A stretch of DNA of 64,000 bases from Dermanyssus gallinae (GCA_003439945.1 QVRM01006816.1:65001-129000); one strand, 5' to 3'; positions 48,261 to 60,337 are shown, counted from the stretch's first letter. Notes: generated from the sequence alone by a model not told the origin. Made by a program: numbers and translations.

Positions 48261-48699
48261 AGACCTTAAGACTATTACCTGGCAAATGCTAAACGTTGCG
48301 TTACGTGAAAAGCAAGATAAGAACCATACGATTAATCATAAAAAATGAAAACAACAATGAAGTACTAATAGCATAGGAAATGTGATTATTCATGTAATAA
48401 AGGGTAATTAATGACTGGTCGCAGGCGGGATCTGTGCAGGCGTCTTGTTCTGAACAATTTTGGCCACGCGCCAGACGAACTTATTATTGATGTGCTCCGT
48501 TATTGCTATTATATGTAAAAGATATAGCTATTATTTTAATACAGTTCTGTTTATTTCACTCAATTCGTTTAGTATAATAGACGCTGTTATGCTGCCGCTC
48601 TAATCGCCTCTAATTTAAAAGGGCGACATGTGTATTTAGGCATGCATGTCAGGCGAATAATAAATCAATCAATCCTGCATAAGATTGTCCTAATAATAT
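48261..48699. other. Unassigned sequence
   Basis: Nothing recognised between the two LINE tail relics. Confidence 0.5.
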
Positions 48700-49190
48700 T
48701 TTATCTTTTTCAACTTTCCGGCAAAAAAGTAATAGTACCGTTTCACGTTTGCAGGCAGAACCGGCATTGCACAACTTGTATTCCTTGTGAAAAGCGGCGT
48801 TGGAACATACCACGTAGTAATAACCATGCACTTTATATGTGGTATATACGTGACAACTGTCATATGCAAGACCAGACCAAAGGTGCAAGGCCTTATATAT
48901 GTGCAAACCGCCGACTTCCTGTCTGGCCTATCCAACGTTAGTCTCTCACGTCAAAATAAAGCATTCGTAGGGTACTGCACGCGGCACCTTTAGCTTTAGT
49001 TAGGTTGTTTCGGTAGCTAATGAACAGCCTGATATAAGATACACAAAGCGGCTCTCTGCTCGCACCGGCAAACAAAGCACTCGATTCATATAATAATGAA
49101 AAACTCCGTCAGCGTGAGGTTGTCCCATTCCCTGTCAAGGCCAAACCCCGGAGCAATTTTAAACACGAAGCTAAATATCTATTAATCGAT
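48700..49190 (-). pseudogene. LINE family Z relic, copy 3
   Basis: The minus strand reads a KIAPG segment near 49155 (compare MKIAPIASNG in the 62.6-kb copy), then MNRVLCLPVRAESRFVYLIS near 49055, then YKVHGYYYVVCSNAAFHKEY with following cysteines near 48800. The three blocks are in the same order and at similar spacing as in the other copies, with frameshifts between them. Confirms that the tail region is a conserved, dispersed module. Confidence 0.65.
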
Positions 49191-49330
49191 CAAGAAAACG
49201 GAAGAAACTGGCATAATTAGAAGCATATGACACTTGCTGTATCAAACGCTTACCCTTCATAATTTTTCCGCATTCTGGTAAACTTCGAAAAAGCCACCTG
49301 AACCATAGCACATGTTTTTAATTTGCTGAT

Positions 49331-49865
49331 AATTGCGTTGCCTAGAGCAAGTAAGTGCAGAGCCGCGTTACGGACATGACTACAAAGTAAACAAACAGCA
49401 AAAGTACAACTGATGTCTTGTCAGCCGCCCACATGTAGCTAAAAATAATTGGTTCATCACTCTTAGAGTAACAACGAAATAGATCCACAGTCAACAAAAA
49501 AGGACCACTTGGAGAATCGCGTAGATATCACAGATCACAAACGAATACTTCTTCAGGTCAACTCTTAGCCAACATTTAACGTCCACGGACTTGCCTTCGC
49601 ATTGCTTTGCACAATGGTGACCCCATAAGCACCAATATGCAACGGTGAAGAATCAAACCCGTGCACCTAAGTGTCTCTTCTGGTCGTAAGGCTCACGCGA
49701 ATGCACCACGGCACCAGGCTTGCCACAAGTAGGTATGCAGCATGCCCAAATATAAATATGGCTCCAGCGTTTACCATCAGTACTACTATAACGATTACCC
49801 CTTTAGATGATGTTAGACTAGTAGAATAAATAGTAATTATAGTGGCTGCCGGTGCTTCTAGTGTT
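49331..49865. other. Unassigned sequence
   Basis: Nothing recognised. Confidence 0.5.
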
Positions 49866-50255
49866 CTAGTGGCAATTACCTCTAATTCTTTGTTCGAGAG
49901 CTGATTGAGCTGCCCTAAGTTGACATTGATCCTGGCAACCCTTCGCCGGTTTGTCCCTTGCCACGGGTGTACAGACACACACACGGTATTGGTCAGCACA
50001 GCATCGGCTGCTGACACAAGTGACTAACTTTAAGACGTGGGCGGTAATGTCAACTGTGCCCCAGCTCGCTTGGCCTTTTCCTAGAGCGGCTCTACGAGCG
50101 GCGCGCCTCACAGCCCACGCAAGCCTGTGCGCTGCCGCCGTTTTGTCTTGTGTAACCGACCAGATCTCGACCTGGGCTGTGAAAGCCAACACAGCCGTTG
50201 TTGCCATGAGCAGCACGACCAGCAAGGCAAGCAGGTCTGTGCAATGATCACACAC
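49866..50255 (-). CDS. Open frame with hydrophobic start and Cys-rich end; possible exon, unproven
   Basis: A minus-strand frame of up to 129 codons in a GC-rich island. It opens with a strongly hydrophobic stretch (LLALLVVLLMATTAVLAF) that resembles a signal peptide, then a basic region (RRAARRAALGKG), then CVSSRCCADQYRVCVC and two more cysteines. The frame has no ATG before the hydrophobic stretch, so a real gene would need an upstream exon joined at about 50243 (a CAG dinucleotide-type acceptor is present). An AG|GTAATT donor-like site lies near 49885. I do not recognise a family and assign no function. GC-rich islands give chance frames of this length, so this is a guess worth testing only. 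Confidence 0.2.
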   Translation of the reverse strand: MCDHCTDLLALLVVLLMATTAVLAFTAQVEIWSVTQDKTAAAHRLAWAVRRAARRAALGKGQASWGTVDITAHVLKLVTCVSSRCCADQYRVCVCTPVARDKPAKGCQDQCQLRAAQSALEQRIRGNCH

Positions 50256-53200
50256 CCCTCCTACTACCCCAAGAGCCCTCGCGGGGGGGGGGGGGTGGAA
50301 GAACCGTGGCGCGCACGGGCCATTGTGGTGGGGCTCCCGCTGCTGCTGCTGCTGGAGCCGCTACCGTGTCGTCGTTTCGACGTCGTTGCTATTGTGGTCA
50401 CTGGCATGATCGTCCAGCACTTCTCCAGTCACAGACATCGACCATCGCCAAGATTAAGTGCTCTGCTGCCTTTGTTGTAGCTCGCACGGATGGCTGGGAT
50501 ACGCAGAAGCCACAGCAGCGGCAGTGATACGGTGGCATTCGACGCCCGACGTGCGGGAGTAATAGGGCCCAGAAGGCCAAGACCGGGAACACAACAGAGC
50601 GCAGTCCTTTCTGCGCTCTGTTGTCTCTCGCGGCTGTCTTTTCCTAGATGCGACCCTGAACGCCGCCCTGACTGAACTGCGGAAGGCAAGAGGCAAGGGA
50701 GAAAGAGAGCGAGTGCAATCGAGCCACAGGCAGCCTACTGACCACACCCAGGCGCCAAGCCAGGAGACAATGCAGCACGACTCCATGAACGATTGTTGTA
50801 TTCTCCTTCTCCTGTTCCTCATACACCCCACAGCCCCGCCGGTCATCCTCATTATCATCATCATCATCATCATGATCATCATTATACCATCATCATCAAT
50901 GGGCGACATCATTACTGTCAACCCCACCCCCCTCGTGCCACCACCATGCCCACTAGCGAAGCTGTTACCGCAGTAAAAATGATCTCGACCCCCGCATGGT
51001 AGTCGAATTATCGGGAAAGCTCGCCGCGGCTACGCAAGATCAACCGATAAACACAGCCGTTTGGTGGCGGCAATGATATACCGGTATTCAAACGTTTTTT
51101 GTTTGTTGGTCGTTCTATGTATGTGTCTATTATTGTTATTACATGTGTACTGGGTTAGTCGGAGAGGTTATGTCGATTAATCGGCTTTACTCAGTTCAAC
51201 GGATCCTGGCACAGACAGGCAAACGTGCGTGTTGCCAGAAAGAGTCGTCTGCCATTGGTCGTAGATTGTTCTTGAGTTTTCAGTTGTTACGGCGTGATTT
51301 GCGATGGGGCGGTAAACACGGTACTGTGCGAGTAAAAAAGAATGTCATCTACGGAAGCCTATTAGCAAAAAGCTATACTTTTCACCGCCAAACTACTGTG
51401 TGCAATCGTTTCACAATGTGATGGTTCTATGCGTTCAGTTTCGTCGTATTAAATATTTTGATGCGACGTGTTATCGACTACGACCGGGCTGGTCCTTTAC
51501 GGTACAAACAAATAAACGAATAACAGTTTAAACGCGATGAACCATCTGGACGCCTACGCTCTTCCTCTTGAACTGAACAACGGGTATCCTTTGAGAAAGA
51601 TGAGCAAAATAGAAAAGCGTCTATAACATCGTAACTCGCACAAGGTTACGTTCGAAATGTGGCAGGCTGCGCATTCGTCAAAAATATGCGGTTAAAAATG
51701 TTTAAAACTGGAACTATTATAATGTAACTAACACTAACACACTTCCTTCCACTATAGTCATACGCATTTTGGACACGTCGTTCAAAGTCTATCTCTATTT
51801 AAGTTCTGATCTTACTTATTGTTCTACAAAACTTGCTTGATTTTAGTTACACCTTTTTTAGATACCTGGTTATAAAGGGCATTCGACTGCACAAATCAAT
51901 GGCAGTCAGCAAACGGCTGTACTGCTCTTTCTTATGAGAGCCCTACTAAAAACAAATTATCAGCATGCTTAGAGGTATGCGAACGCATTCTTAAACAATA
52001 CTAGACTGGAGATGCTCTATAAATGTAATCGGTGCACATACTGCCCTATTTTCTGACCAAATATTTTAATAGGTTAGTACATTATTGCCTAACATTGGCC
52101 ACCATTTTTAACATCCGCAACCAGTTTAAGGAGCAACCAGTTTTATTTTTTTTATATAGGAACTCACTTTAGGTTTATTTGCTTACTTATAAGAAGTAGC
52201 CATTGTCTCATAATGAACGTATACAACGTATACGCTGGACACGGAGACACCAGCTTTCTTGAAAAACTTTAAAGCCTTCGTGCATGCGGATCCACTTCAA
52301 ACAGTTTCTGCTTCGTGACTGACCAAAATGATCCACCAAAGAAGTGGTCGACCCTTAATACTGCATGTACTCTAAAAGTGTGTCAGCATAGTTGCTGAGC
52401 TAGTTTTTCAGTGCTCTTATTGACGCCCTCTATTTGCAACCTAGGTGTTTTCTGAATCTTATAGTACACTATACTATCTATACACAGCGACGGCAACTGT
52501 GGGTCGTTAGACCGATTTACCGCCCAGTTATTCTGTAAAGCGATCTTGCGACAATCTGAAGAAAGAGATTCTATATAAAAAGTATATATAGCAAAACACT
52601 TGACGTGCAAATCTCAGTGATTTGTAAGATGGGTTGTATTTGTTCTATCAGACCTGTGAGTTTCTACGTTCAATATTGCCTTAATGTCTGCATATGTGAG
52701 GATATGAAAACTGTTTTATGCAAGCGTGTTTGCGTCAAGCGTTAACGCCACTATCTCTTCTCTTCTGCCTGGAAGCGACAGCTCTTGGCAGACCGGCTGT
52801 GATCTCAGATTCTCGCCTACCACTGCGTGCAAAGTTTAAGTGCACTGCTAAGGAACTCGTTATAGATTTTGACATCATGCTCGTTTCAATGGGCGGAACG
52901 GGTCACACAGACGCCTTGCTTACGGTCTCGTTTGAGAAAACTTGGCACTTCTCAGTAGATTGCTTCAGGACAAGGGTGTTCATCTACTGCGGATCATGTT
53001 CGTGACGTTTAGCGACATATATTCGTTGATTAGAGTAAATTGTTTAATCACATCCTGTCCGGAGTTAGAGACGCATCCCGAAGACAAGCACACACGCCTT
53101 TACTATGTTGGTTGCGAATACATCAATACTTTATTTCCCTACTGCACCTTTGAAGCTAGGCGAGCTTAGATCATTGACAACTCAAATACCCAAAGCTGGC

Positions 53201-53324
53201 ATCCAATCCTTGTCTTGCGGATTGCGTTCCCAATAATAGCTACTTGCTTTAGGTTTAGGGCGAATTTTTCGGACCACTAGAGGATCACACTATTCAACGC
53301 TAATTTCCGATAACTAAAACACAA
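50256..53324. other. Unassigned sequence; GC-rich island continues to about 51020
   Basis: No gene recognised. The island includes a G-run at about 50285-50295, GCT/CTG runs at 50338-50355, a 15-bp inverted pair (GGAACACAACAGAGC / GCGCTCTGTTGTC) near 50585-50627 and an (ATC)n tract at 50850-50885. From 51.1 kb onward the sequence is AT-rich. Confidence 0.45.
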
Positions 53325-53331
53325 ATATATA

Positions 53332-53406
<75 letters not shown>
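53325..53406. repeat. (TA)n microsatellite
   Basis: About 80 bases of TA units with one TTTA interruption near the start. Confidence 0.97.
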
Positions 53407-53408
<2 letters not shown>

Positions 53409-53718
53409 AACGTGCTTCATTAATTATGTGTAGTATGATTTGTTTATGTTATCTTTAGCCTATGCTTATTGATTCATTACGTTTGCGTTTTTCTTACGAA
53501 ATTGCTTCGTAAACTCATGGTCGCGTTAGAAAATCTACTCGTATATGCTTAATATGTAAAAGTTGTATATTAGTGGAATTTTATTGTTGCAACGCTAAAG
53601 GACTTGCTTAAGGCAACTAAATCTATTCGAAAGCAAGAATAAGATACGTAAAATGCATACGCTATAACCATCTACAGAAAGAGAACAAGTATATTGAGAT
53701 ATGTTATATAGGTTATTA
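53407..53718. other. Unassigned AT-rich sequence
   Basis: Nothing recognised. Confidence 0.5.
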
Positions 53719-53904
53719 CCGAGCAAGATGGCTTAGTGGCAAAGCCCTTGCCTTGCATTCGAGAGGCCTGGGTTCGAGACCCAGAAGACCGGCCACTCTT
53801 AAATTGGTTTGCATGGTTTCCAGTTTAGACAAGGACAATGCCGGAGTAGACTAAAAATCAGCCATTACATGAAAAAAACGTATACGAGCATCATTAGCCT
53901 TACG
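53719..53904 (+). mobile_element. tRNA-derived SINE, family A, copy 4 (most complete)
   Basis: Contains a full A box (TGGCTTAGTGG) and B box (GGTTCGAGACC). The first 70 bases resemble a tRNA; the GCCTTGCATTCGAGAGGC stretch with the B-box arm is most like an alanine tRNA with anticodon TGC, although the acceptor stem is not preserved. The tRNA-unrelated body follows (GACCGGCCACTCTTAAATTG, GGTTTGCATGGTTTCC, TTTAGACAAGG, GCCATTACATGAAAAAAACG) and ends CATTAGCCTTACG. Best reference copy for the family in this window. Confidence 0.92.
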
Positions 53905-54043
53905 GGAAAAAAAGTTTTGCTCCGGTGGAGCTTACTTAGTCGTTCCTCACAGAACTAGATCACGCCTTCTTTAGATAGCAGCGTAATGCTAACATTGATA
54001 TCACTCTTATTATTGTACAATATCTATATATACATACGTATAT

Positions 54044-54166
54044 GAGCTCCTCGCAAGTCTTTGTGTCGTAGGGTTACAGAGATATGTGAGTTAATCACTT
54101 ATCTCTGTAACCCTACAACTGAACAATAAATATATTATTCGGTTATAATATATACATATGTATATG

Positions 54167-54245
<79 letters not shown>

Positions 54246-54323
54246 TAGTTGTAGGGTCACAGAGATATGTGATTAACTCACATATCTGTGTAACCCTATG
54301 ACACAAAGGCTTGTGAAAAGCTC
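54044..54323. mobile_element. MITE with nested palindromic arms
   Basis: The left arm (54044-54132) and the reverse complement of the right arm (about 54238-54323) align along their whole length, from GAGCT(C/T)(C/T)TC.CAAG.CTTTGTGTC through TAGGGTTACA.AGATATGTGA to CTACAACT. In addition each arm contains its own 49-base near-perfect palindrome (54068-54116 and 54251-54299), with half-site GTAGGGTTACAGAGATA. The centre is AT-rich and filled by a (TA)n tract (about 54170-54241). There is no coding capacity. The structure can form either one long hairpin or two cruciforms. Confidence 0.85.
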
Positions 54324-55085
54324 GTGAAAAAAAAAAATATATATAGGCGTAGTGTATATGTATGCGAGTATATATGCGTGTGACTCATCATCCCTTGATC
54401 CTTCCTGATCGCTTGCACACCGCCTCTCAACACATATTGCCTTACTGCTCCGCCGTGGCACCGGACGTCGCTAGGCTGAGAAGCCGTCATACTCTACAAT
54501 GGTCACCGACACTCGGCAGAGTAGCTGATCAGCATTCCGTCATCCATTTACATATGGTAGTGCCGGTGGACCCGTCACTCCGACAACGTACAAAAGTCAC
54601 GGCAATGAGTCACGACGCGATCTCTAACACATACTCTAAGAGGACGCTGCTTGTGTCCAACTTCATCTCATGTGTCTTAAATTCTACCTGTGGCGTGACA
54701 ATCTTCTTTTTTTTAGGAAAGGCACAGTGCCCCTCAGCGCCTAGCTAGATAGCGAGCCTAAACATTAACCTCGGAAGCATATCTATTAACCAGTTTCTTT
54801 CGTCTAAACGGGATCACCGCATCTTTGACCGGGGAATCGATCATATCGACACCGTTTCTTTCCAGAGTGCACACGGTACGCTCTAAGGGTCCTGTGACGA
54901 GACGACAGCGCTTCTTCAACCCGGCCGAGCTTCCAGAATTCTCGGGGAGCCCCACATATTTCGTACTGACGATGTCGCAAGGCTTAAACGGCCTCCCTCT
55001 CCCCCTTGCATTGAAGCGCCGAGCGCAACGGGAGCACGTATTCCGCGCGTCATTTCTTCTACAATAAGTTTAGGACTTTATCTTG
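54324..55085. other. Unassigned, GC-richer sequence
   Basis: No gene recognised. The plus-strand frame 54362-54748 (128 codons) has no domain I know. Confidence 0.45.
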
Positions 55086-55351
55086 TTATCTCCATACGCT
55101 GGCGAGCCCTCCCCCTCTCCCCCGGGCTTATCTCCAGGCGACGTCAGCTTGCTCGACTGGAAGGTAAGCGGCACTCACAGAGATACCAGGCACTGTGGAC
55201 CGGCAGTGTTGAGCTTTACACTACCGGCCCACATTTGCAGTTGGATTGCAGTACCATCAACCGCACTTTTACCGTCTCTGCTCTCCAACCTCAGTTCGGA
55301 TCACCAACAGTTCGAAATAGTCGATTCTGATGGCCTAAACTGGGCCGTTTA
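55086..55351 (+). pseudogene. Possible LINE endonuclease C-terminal fragment
   Basis: The frame ends LLSNLSSDHQQFEIV, then GLNWAV, a stop, and KF. In Jockey-type LINEs the endonuclease ends in LSSDHxPVxxxL followed by a W..F segment, and the SDH histidine is catalytic. Only this one motif supports the call, so it is tentative. Confidence 0.3.
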
Positions 55352-56384
55352 GAAATTTCACAGCTAATGTCGCCGCTAGCAGCTCTTTCTTTAGGAGGAT
55401 GAGCCCCTTCACCTGCTGCAACGGGACCAGAACTTGACTTTGAACACCCCCCAGGCCTGTTGCAGCGATACCACTTAGGCTTGCTGCTTAAACCACCGTC
55501 ACTTGCATCACAGTGTACGGGAACTGGACGGCAATTTCTTCATAACCATATCGCGTCCACACACATCGCTGTAGCATTACGCCATAGCCGTGCTGCTGCG
55601 TTGGTCGACTCGGATATCGTTAGCACGTCGTCCATATGAAGATATCTGAGAATCTTTGAGCTGGCATGCGGGTAACTCTCCGTATACTCTTGCTGGCGTG
55701 TAACTGATTAATTGCGGTGGTATCATATTAACTGCATTTAACACCAAATGATATCCGTGTTATTATTACTACTACTACTAAAGCATTCGAAAACCTAAAG
55801 ATCTCTTTAATCATGGAACCACAGGACCCATAACTGATGGCGTTTTTTTAGTAAACTCGGACCATCAGGTGGTGCGCGTCCTCAATGCAAAATTTAATCG
55901 AAATCTGCTTCAGCTGGCTGCCAGTGCGTTAAAAACTGGTCTGACTCTAATGCACGGAACAGTCTACAAGGTTGAATTACGGGAAAATGTGGCATTACAT
56001 TATGGGCACACTAATCAGCACTGCACTATTGTAGCGAACAATGCTCGATGTCGAGTGCTTCTCGGTTTTATCAAGGGTAGAGCAGGCCGTGTTCGATTCT
56101 TCCCTAACTAGAAGATATTTACCGTAACATTAAAAAAATCAACTGCAAACTGATTATTGCCTTGTCCGGAATCCAAAAATGTGGCTCTTGTGGATGTCAG
56201 TTATGAAACAACGTTCCAGCTTATGTGCGTATCTTGACTGTAGTGTATTATAGTAAAGTGACGTGATGGTACTATACTATACTTAAAAGCCCAAACAGTA
56301 ACACAACAGGAATTTTGTTTGCATGTTTTTCAGACTCTAGCAGAACCGTGGATAACCTCTGTGTTCAATGCGTGTTTTTTTTTC
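55352..56384. other. Unassigned sequence
   Basis: No firm gene. The plus-strand frame 55869-56111 lies in the place where the N-terminal half of the transposase relic that follows would be, but I see no helix-turn-helix or first catalytic Asp in it. A (TAC)n run lies near 55768. Confidence 0.4.
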
Positions 56385-56700
56385 AGGCAGGACGGCGCTC
56401 CCGCCGTCATACTAGCTGTTTAGTGCAAGAGTGAATAGCGGAGCATACGAACATGTTCTTGTATAAGCACTCGTGGCCACCTAGCAGTCTAGATTTAAAT
56501 CCGCTGGAATACTATGCAGCATGGGACGTGATTAAACGAGAGAGGAGTCTAGCAAACCTCGACATAGCAGCACGGGACTTGCTCACTGCTTCCAATCAGG
56601 AGGAATTTGCAAATTTGACCGGCAGGTTTTGCAACTTGCCGTTAACCGGTCTAAGCCTCGAATCGAAGCGCAATTACAGCGATTGCAGTAGGGTAGTAGG
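56385..56700 (+). pseudogene. Tc1/mariner-superfamily transposase relic (D37E-like)
   Basis: The segment starts with QDGAPA (Asp codon 56391-56393), which in this superfamily contains the second catalytic Asp. After a frameshift the frame reads HTSCLVQE, a TGA, IAEHTNMFLYKHSWPPSS and LDLNPLEYYAAWDVIKRE. The third acidic residue is the Glu of NPLEY (56507-56509). Allowing for the frameshift, 37 residues separate the two acids, so this fits the D37D/D37E branch rather than mariner proper (D34D). A downstream stretch to about 56700 is open but less conserved. The N-terminal half and inverted repeats were not found. Confidence 0.65.
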
Positions 56701-56795
56701 TACGTTAGGAATGTCCCTAGCGAAGCATGCAAAACATTGCATTCAAATATTTAATAATTTCAATTTGGATACAGAATTAGAACTAAACGATACAC

Positions 56796-56835
<40 letters not shown>

Positions 56836-59037
56836 ACACTTTGCAGAACAAGTCTTAACCATAGTGTTTCGCTTTACCGGCGGCTCTTGTATTGCAGACA
56901 ATTGCTGGAGAGGAGAGCAGCTGCTGCCTGTTGGGCTGTTTCGAATAGGCGGGTGCGTCGACACACGGTTCCTGTACAAACAAAACCTTTCGCTGAGGGG
57001 GGGGCTCCGACAGGCCAAAGGCCGAAACGAGGCCGGTCATTGCTCTCTATGGCTCTCTTTGCCTCGACGCCGACACTGTAGCTCCCTCATGAAGCTCTCC
57101 CTCCTCCTTATTTTCTCTCTCTCTCGCTCTCATTTAATTATCGAACTAGTCACGTACGGGTACGTAGAACGATAGGCGAGCTGCAAGTAGTGAATTTCGT
57201 CCGTGGGCGACGACCAGCATAACGACCAGACAACGAAAAGCTAGAGCCACTGCCCTGTCCCGATCATCGACAGAGCCGTCCAAACCACCGTCGATCACCA
57301 TCTACGGCCTCGCAAGTCAATAAGGACGAATGACATGCAAACAGATTATTCGCACGAACGCATATATATATATATATATATATACTACATTTTCCTTGGG
57401 GCGACGGATTCATGCTACGAAGCACAACTCCAAAGCGCGTTTTGTTCGGTGTTCTTTAACTCTTCCTCCGAGCACTGTTTTGCGTGAATCGAAACGTTTT
57501 CGTTTTTGTTGTCAGAAAGAGGGAAAATCAACTCGGATAAATTCGTTGGGGTGCTTTACCAGCGTGACCCCAGCAATGGCAAGAAACTCCTCAGTGTTTT
57601 TAGTTCCTAGGGCTGGCGCGTCAAGGAAATCATTCGAAATTTTCTATACCATGCACGCACATTCCCCAATGATGGAACTTCATGCACTATGCATCGATCA
57701 GAGCCTTTCAGAACTCTCTTGTGCACACAATCCTCGCCGAAAAATGCACACCAAAAGAACAATACACAGCCAGATTTTTGCTGCGGCTGCGGCACGGATA
57801 TGCTTGTGCTCGCAATTTTCTATGAGAGCATAGATTCGAATGCTCCACACAACAATTACGCTACCCATCAGTGGATTCGATTCTTACCTTCATTTCTACT
57901 ACACGGAAAATAAAAACAAAAACACAGATTTGTGCTATAATACAGCTGTCTGGTAAGACTCAAACACTGGGTGATTATATTCTAATGATTTTGATATGTA
58001 CTTATTTTTTCTGCTCTCTTTTGTCATCGGTGGTTTAAAGTCTGAATTAGTCTTGCAGTCGTTCCTCCTACTAGTGTAACCTTGCTGTGCTAATCGACCC
58101 ATTTTTATCGTCCTGTATCCCACACTTCAATTCGGCGCCCTGCTTTCACTAGGTCTGTTATAGTTTTTATAAGCATACCATTGGTTGAATGGTATTTCTA
58201 CCCATCGGAGCTTCGTGCAGTTTCTCGCGTTCCTGCGGTTCCTGTTGTTGAAGTCCCAAGACTTCCAGACCAGAAACACTGTTCCAAGACCGGAGTAGCG
58301 TTCGTGCTAATAATGCTATACACTATAATAATGCGGACGGTTTATCAAGACTGCATCTAAGTTCTGTTTTAAGCGGTGGTTACGTCTCCAGCCGAAGTAA
58401 CCCAATCGACGTTCGTCGTTCCTACTTATCGTTCATAAGTAGGCGTAGTGTAGCGTCTCCCGGGGTCTCATCGTGCTACGGCCTTGCGAATTGCCTTTTA
58501 TTCTGAATTCGGCAGACTTCTAAGGTTCTATTAAAATACTTTAGTTACAGTCGTTTGAGGTTCTCCTCTCAGCGGCTTTCCTGCCACTTGGCAGCAACGA
58601 CAACAAGGGTCTAGGATCGCCGAGCTACTGGAAGCCGTTGACCATTTGAAGCTATTCTTGCTCTAAGAGCTATCTTGTTTGCCAAATAACACATATATTT
58701 TTTAGCGATGTTGTTAGCCAAAAATACTCTCGTGCTTGGCTCCGCCCGAAATCGTTAAGAGATTATGGTAAAATACACGCTTAAGAATCTGCAAGCGCCC
58801 ACATCTATAATACAATTAAAATATTGGAATTTTCAGAGAATGATTGAACCGCATATTTAGAAATGCCCACTAAGCAGACGAGTGTTTGCCTATAACTCTG
58901 TTGCAAATTGAGCATGTATACAAAGCCAGAAACGCTGTTTTAGAAACGCTGCTTTTAGCAGCTAGTCTTTATTCATTTATTTTAGACGCACTCGATACTA
59001 TGTAAGGTAAGAAGTGCACCGTCAGGCCGACCAATCA
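56701..59037. other. Unassigned sequence with TA tracts and a GC-richer part
   Basis: No gene recognised. (TA)n tracts occur at about 56799-56831 and 57361-57384. The part at 56870-57340 is GC-richer. The frame 57330-57833 (167 codons) begins within the TA tract and matches nothing known. Confidence 0.45.
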
Positions 59038-59213
59038 GTCGGGCCCGATGGCCCGATGGGGGCATTTGCCTGCGCCTTGCGACCGGAGGAGACACATCGG
59101 GGCGCGGGTTCGAGCCCCACCGTTGCACATTTGTATTTATGGAGGTCCGTCTATGAAGCAATCCCGCGAAAAGCAGTTCCGTGGACGTTAAATCTTGGCT
59201 GGGGGTCAGCCCA
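59038..59213 (+). mobile_element. tRNA-derived SINE, family B, copy 2
   Basis: Aligns with the copy at 7911-8090: GCGCCTTGCGACCGGAGGAG, GCGCGGGTTCGAGCCCCACC (B box GGTTCGAGCC), GTTGCACATTTGTATTTATG, GTCCGTCTATGAAGCAAT, CCGTGGACGTTAAATCTTGG and GGTCAGCCC. It lacks an A-tail and is more diverged at the 5' end. Confidence 0.85.
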
Positions 59214-60048
59214 GCAAGTATTTCCCTTTTGGTCGGCCAATCAGGTCGCTAGATTAGCTAGAGTGACGTAGCTAACCCTTAGATAAAGCACTTAATTGAC
59301 GGTTGCGCTGCCTTCTAGGTCTCCGCTCTACTTTTACACTCGTTAAAGAGCATGGTAATTTTGTACAAAGTCAGGCCCAACTGCCTTGGGGCGTGACAGT
59401 TAGCCAATTATCTCAGTGATTTTGCTGAACAAGACTTTTACATTGCTCTCGTAGGGCTATAGAAATACGCGATTAAGATTCACCGCCGGCAGGGAACGCT
59501 ATGATTGAAGGACAGCGCGACCAAACATTGGCTAAAGGAAAATATATAATATATGAGTGGTGTGAGCGAAAATGTTCTAACTATCAGAAGGCTACCGACG
59601 TAGCTCGCGTCGTAATCTGCAGTTGTCTTCAGGCCAAAATGCGACGTGCCTTAGAAAAACTTGAGAGACAAATCACAGAGAATAGAAATGCCGCTCATAT
59701 GAGCAATCTTTTCCATCGGTTTAATCGGCCTCATCGTCTTAGTGTTTGCAAGGCGAGACAACTTATTCTCTCTCTCTCTCTCTCTCTCTCGCTGCGCGAC
59801 TCTAGGCAGGGTACTGCGCCTTGTTTTTTAATGAGACGACACGGTTGCTTGCGGTCCTTGTTACCGCCAAGACGAAGCCGGCACTGGAGTCTGCCACGAA
59901 CTCTGCTCTAGCCCAAGTGACAAACTAGATGCAAGATCATGACCGCGAGTTGGCCCCCAAATGACCGAAGTCTTATACCCGGGCCGAAAGAGAACCCGGA
60001 GGATTTACATCACGCTCAACAAGTACACTATTCAGGTACGCTGCGAGG
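59214..60048. other. Unassigned sequence
   Basis: No gene recognised. A (TC)n tract lies at 59767-59791. The plus-strand frame 59501-59911 (136 codons) is interrupted by this tract and has no known domain. A short stretch at 59452-59479 resembles one half of the MITE palindrome at 54.07 kb. Confidence 0.45.
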
Positions 60049-60117
60049 TTATGCTGGACACGGGTCTCACGGGTTATGCTAGACACGGTACTCACGGGTA
60101 TATATATATATATATAT
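60049..60117. repeat. 26-base tandem duplication followed by (TA)n
   Basis: TATGCT(G/A)GACACGG..CTCACGGGT occurs twice in direct succession (60049-60098), followed by about 19 bases of TA units. Confidence 0.85.
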
Positions 60118-60337
60118 AACCATTTAAAAGATACGGCAGTACTTCTAGTAAAAACTAATAATTTATCGCACCAGTCCTTTTCCAAGTAGCTACGTTTTCT
60201 ATGAAGGTATGGAAACTCTGTTACATCCTACCGCAAGACATAACGTGTCTCCGACACGGCATGTATCGGGTACAATCATGCAAGCCATTTTCACTGTATA
60301 AATGGGGTGGAAGCGTCCTCGTCATGCCCCACCGAGT

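Noticed and set aside
48630..48941. Plus-strand frame of 103 codons
   Set aside because: It is the antisense shadow of the minus-strand LINE tail relic, which carries the conserved HG(Y)...C pattern.
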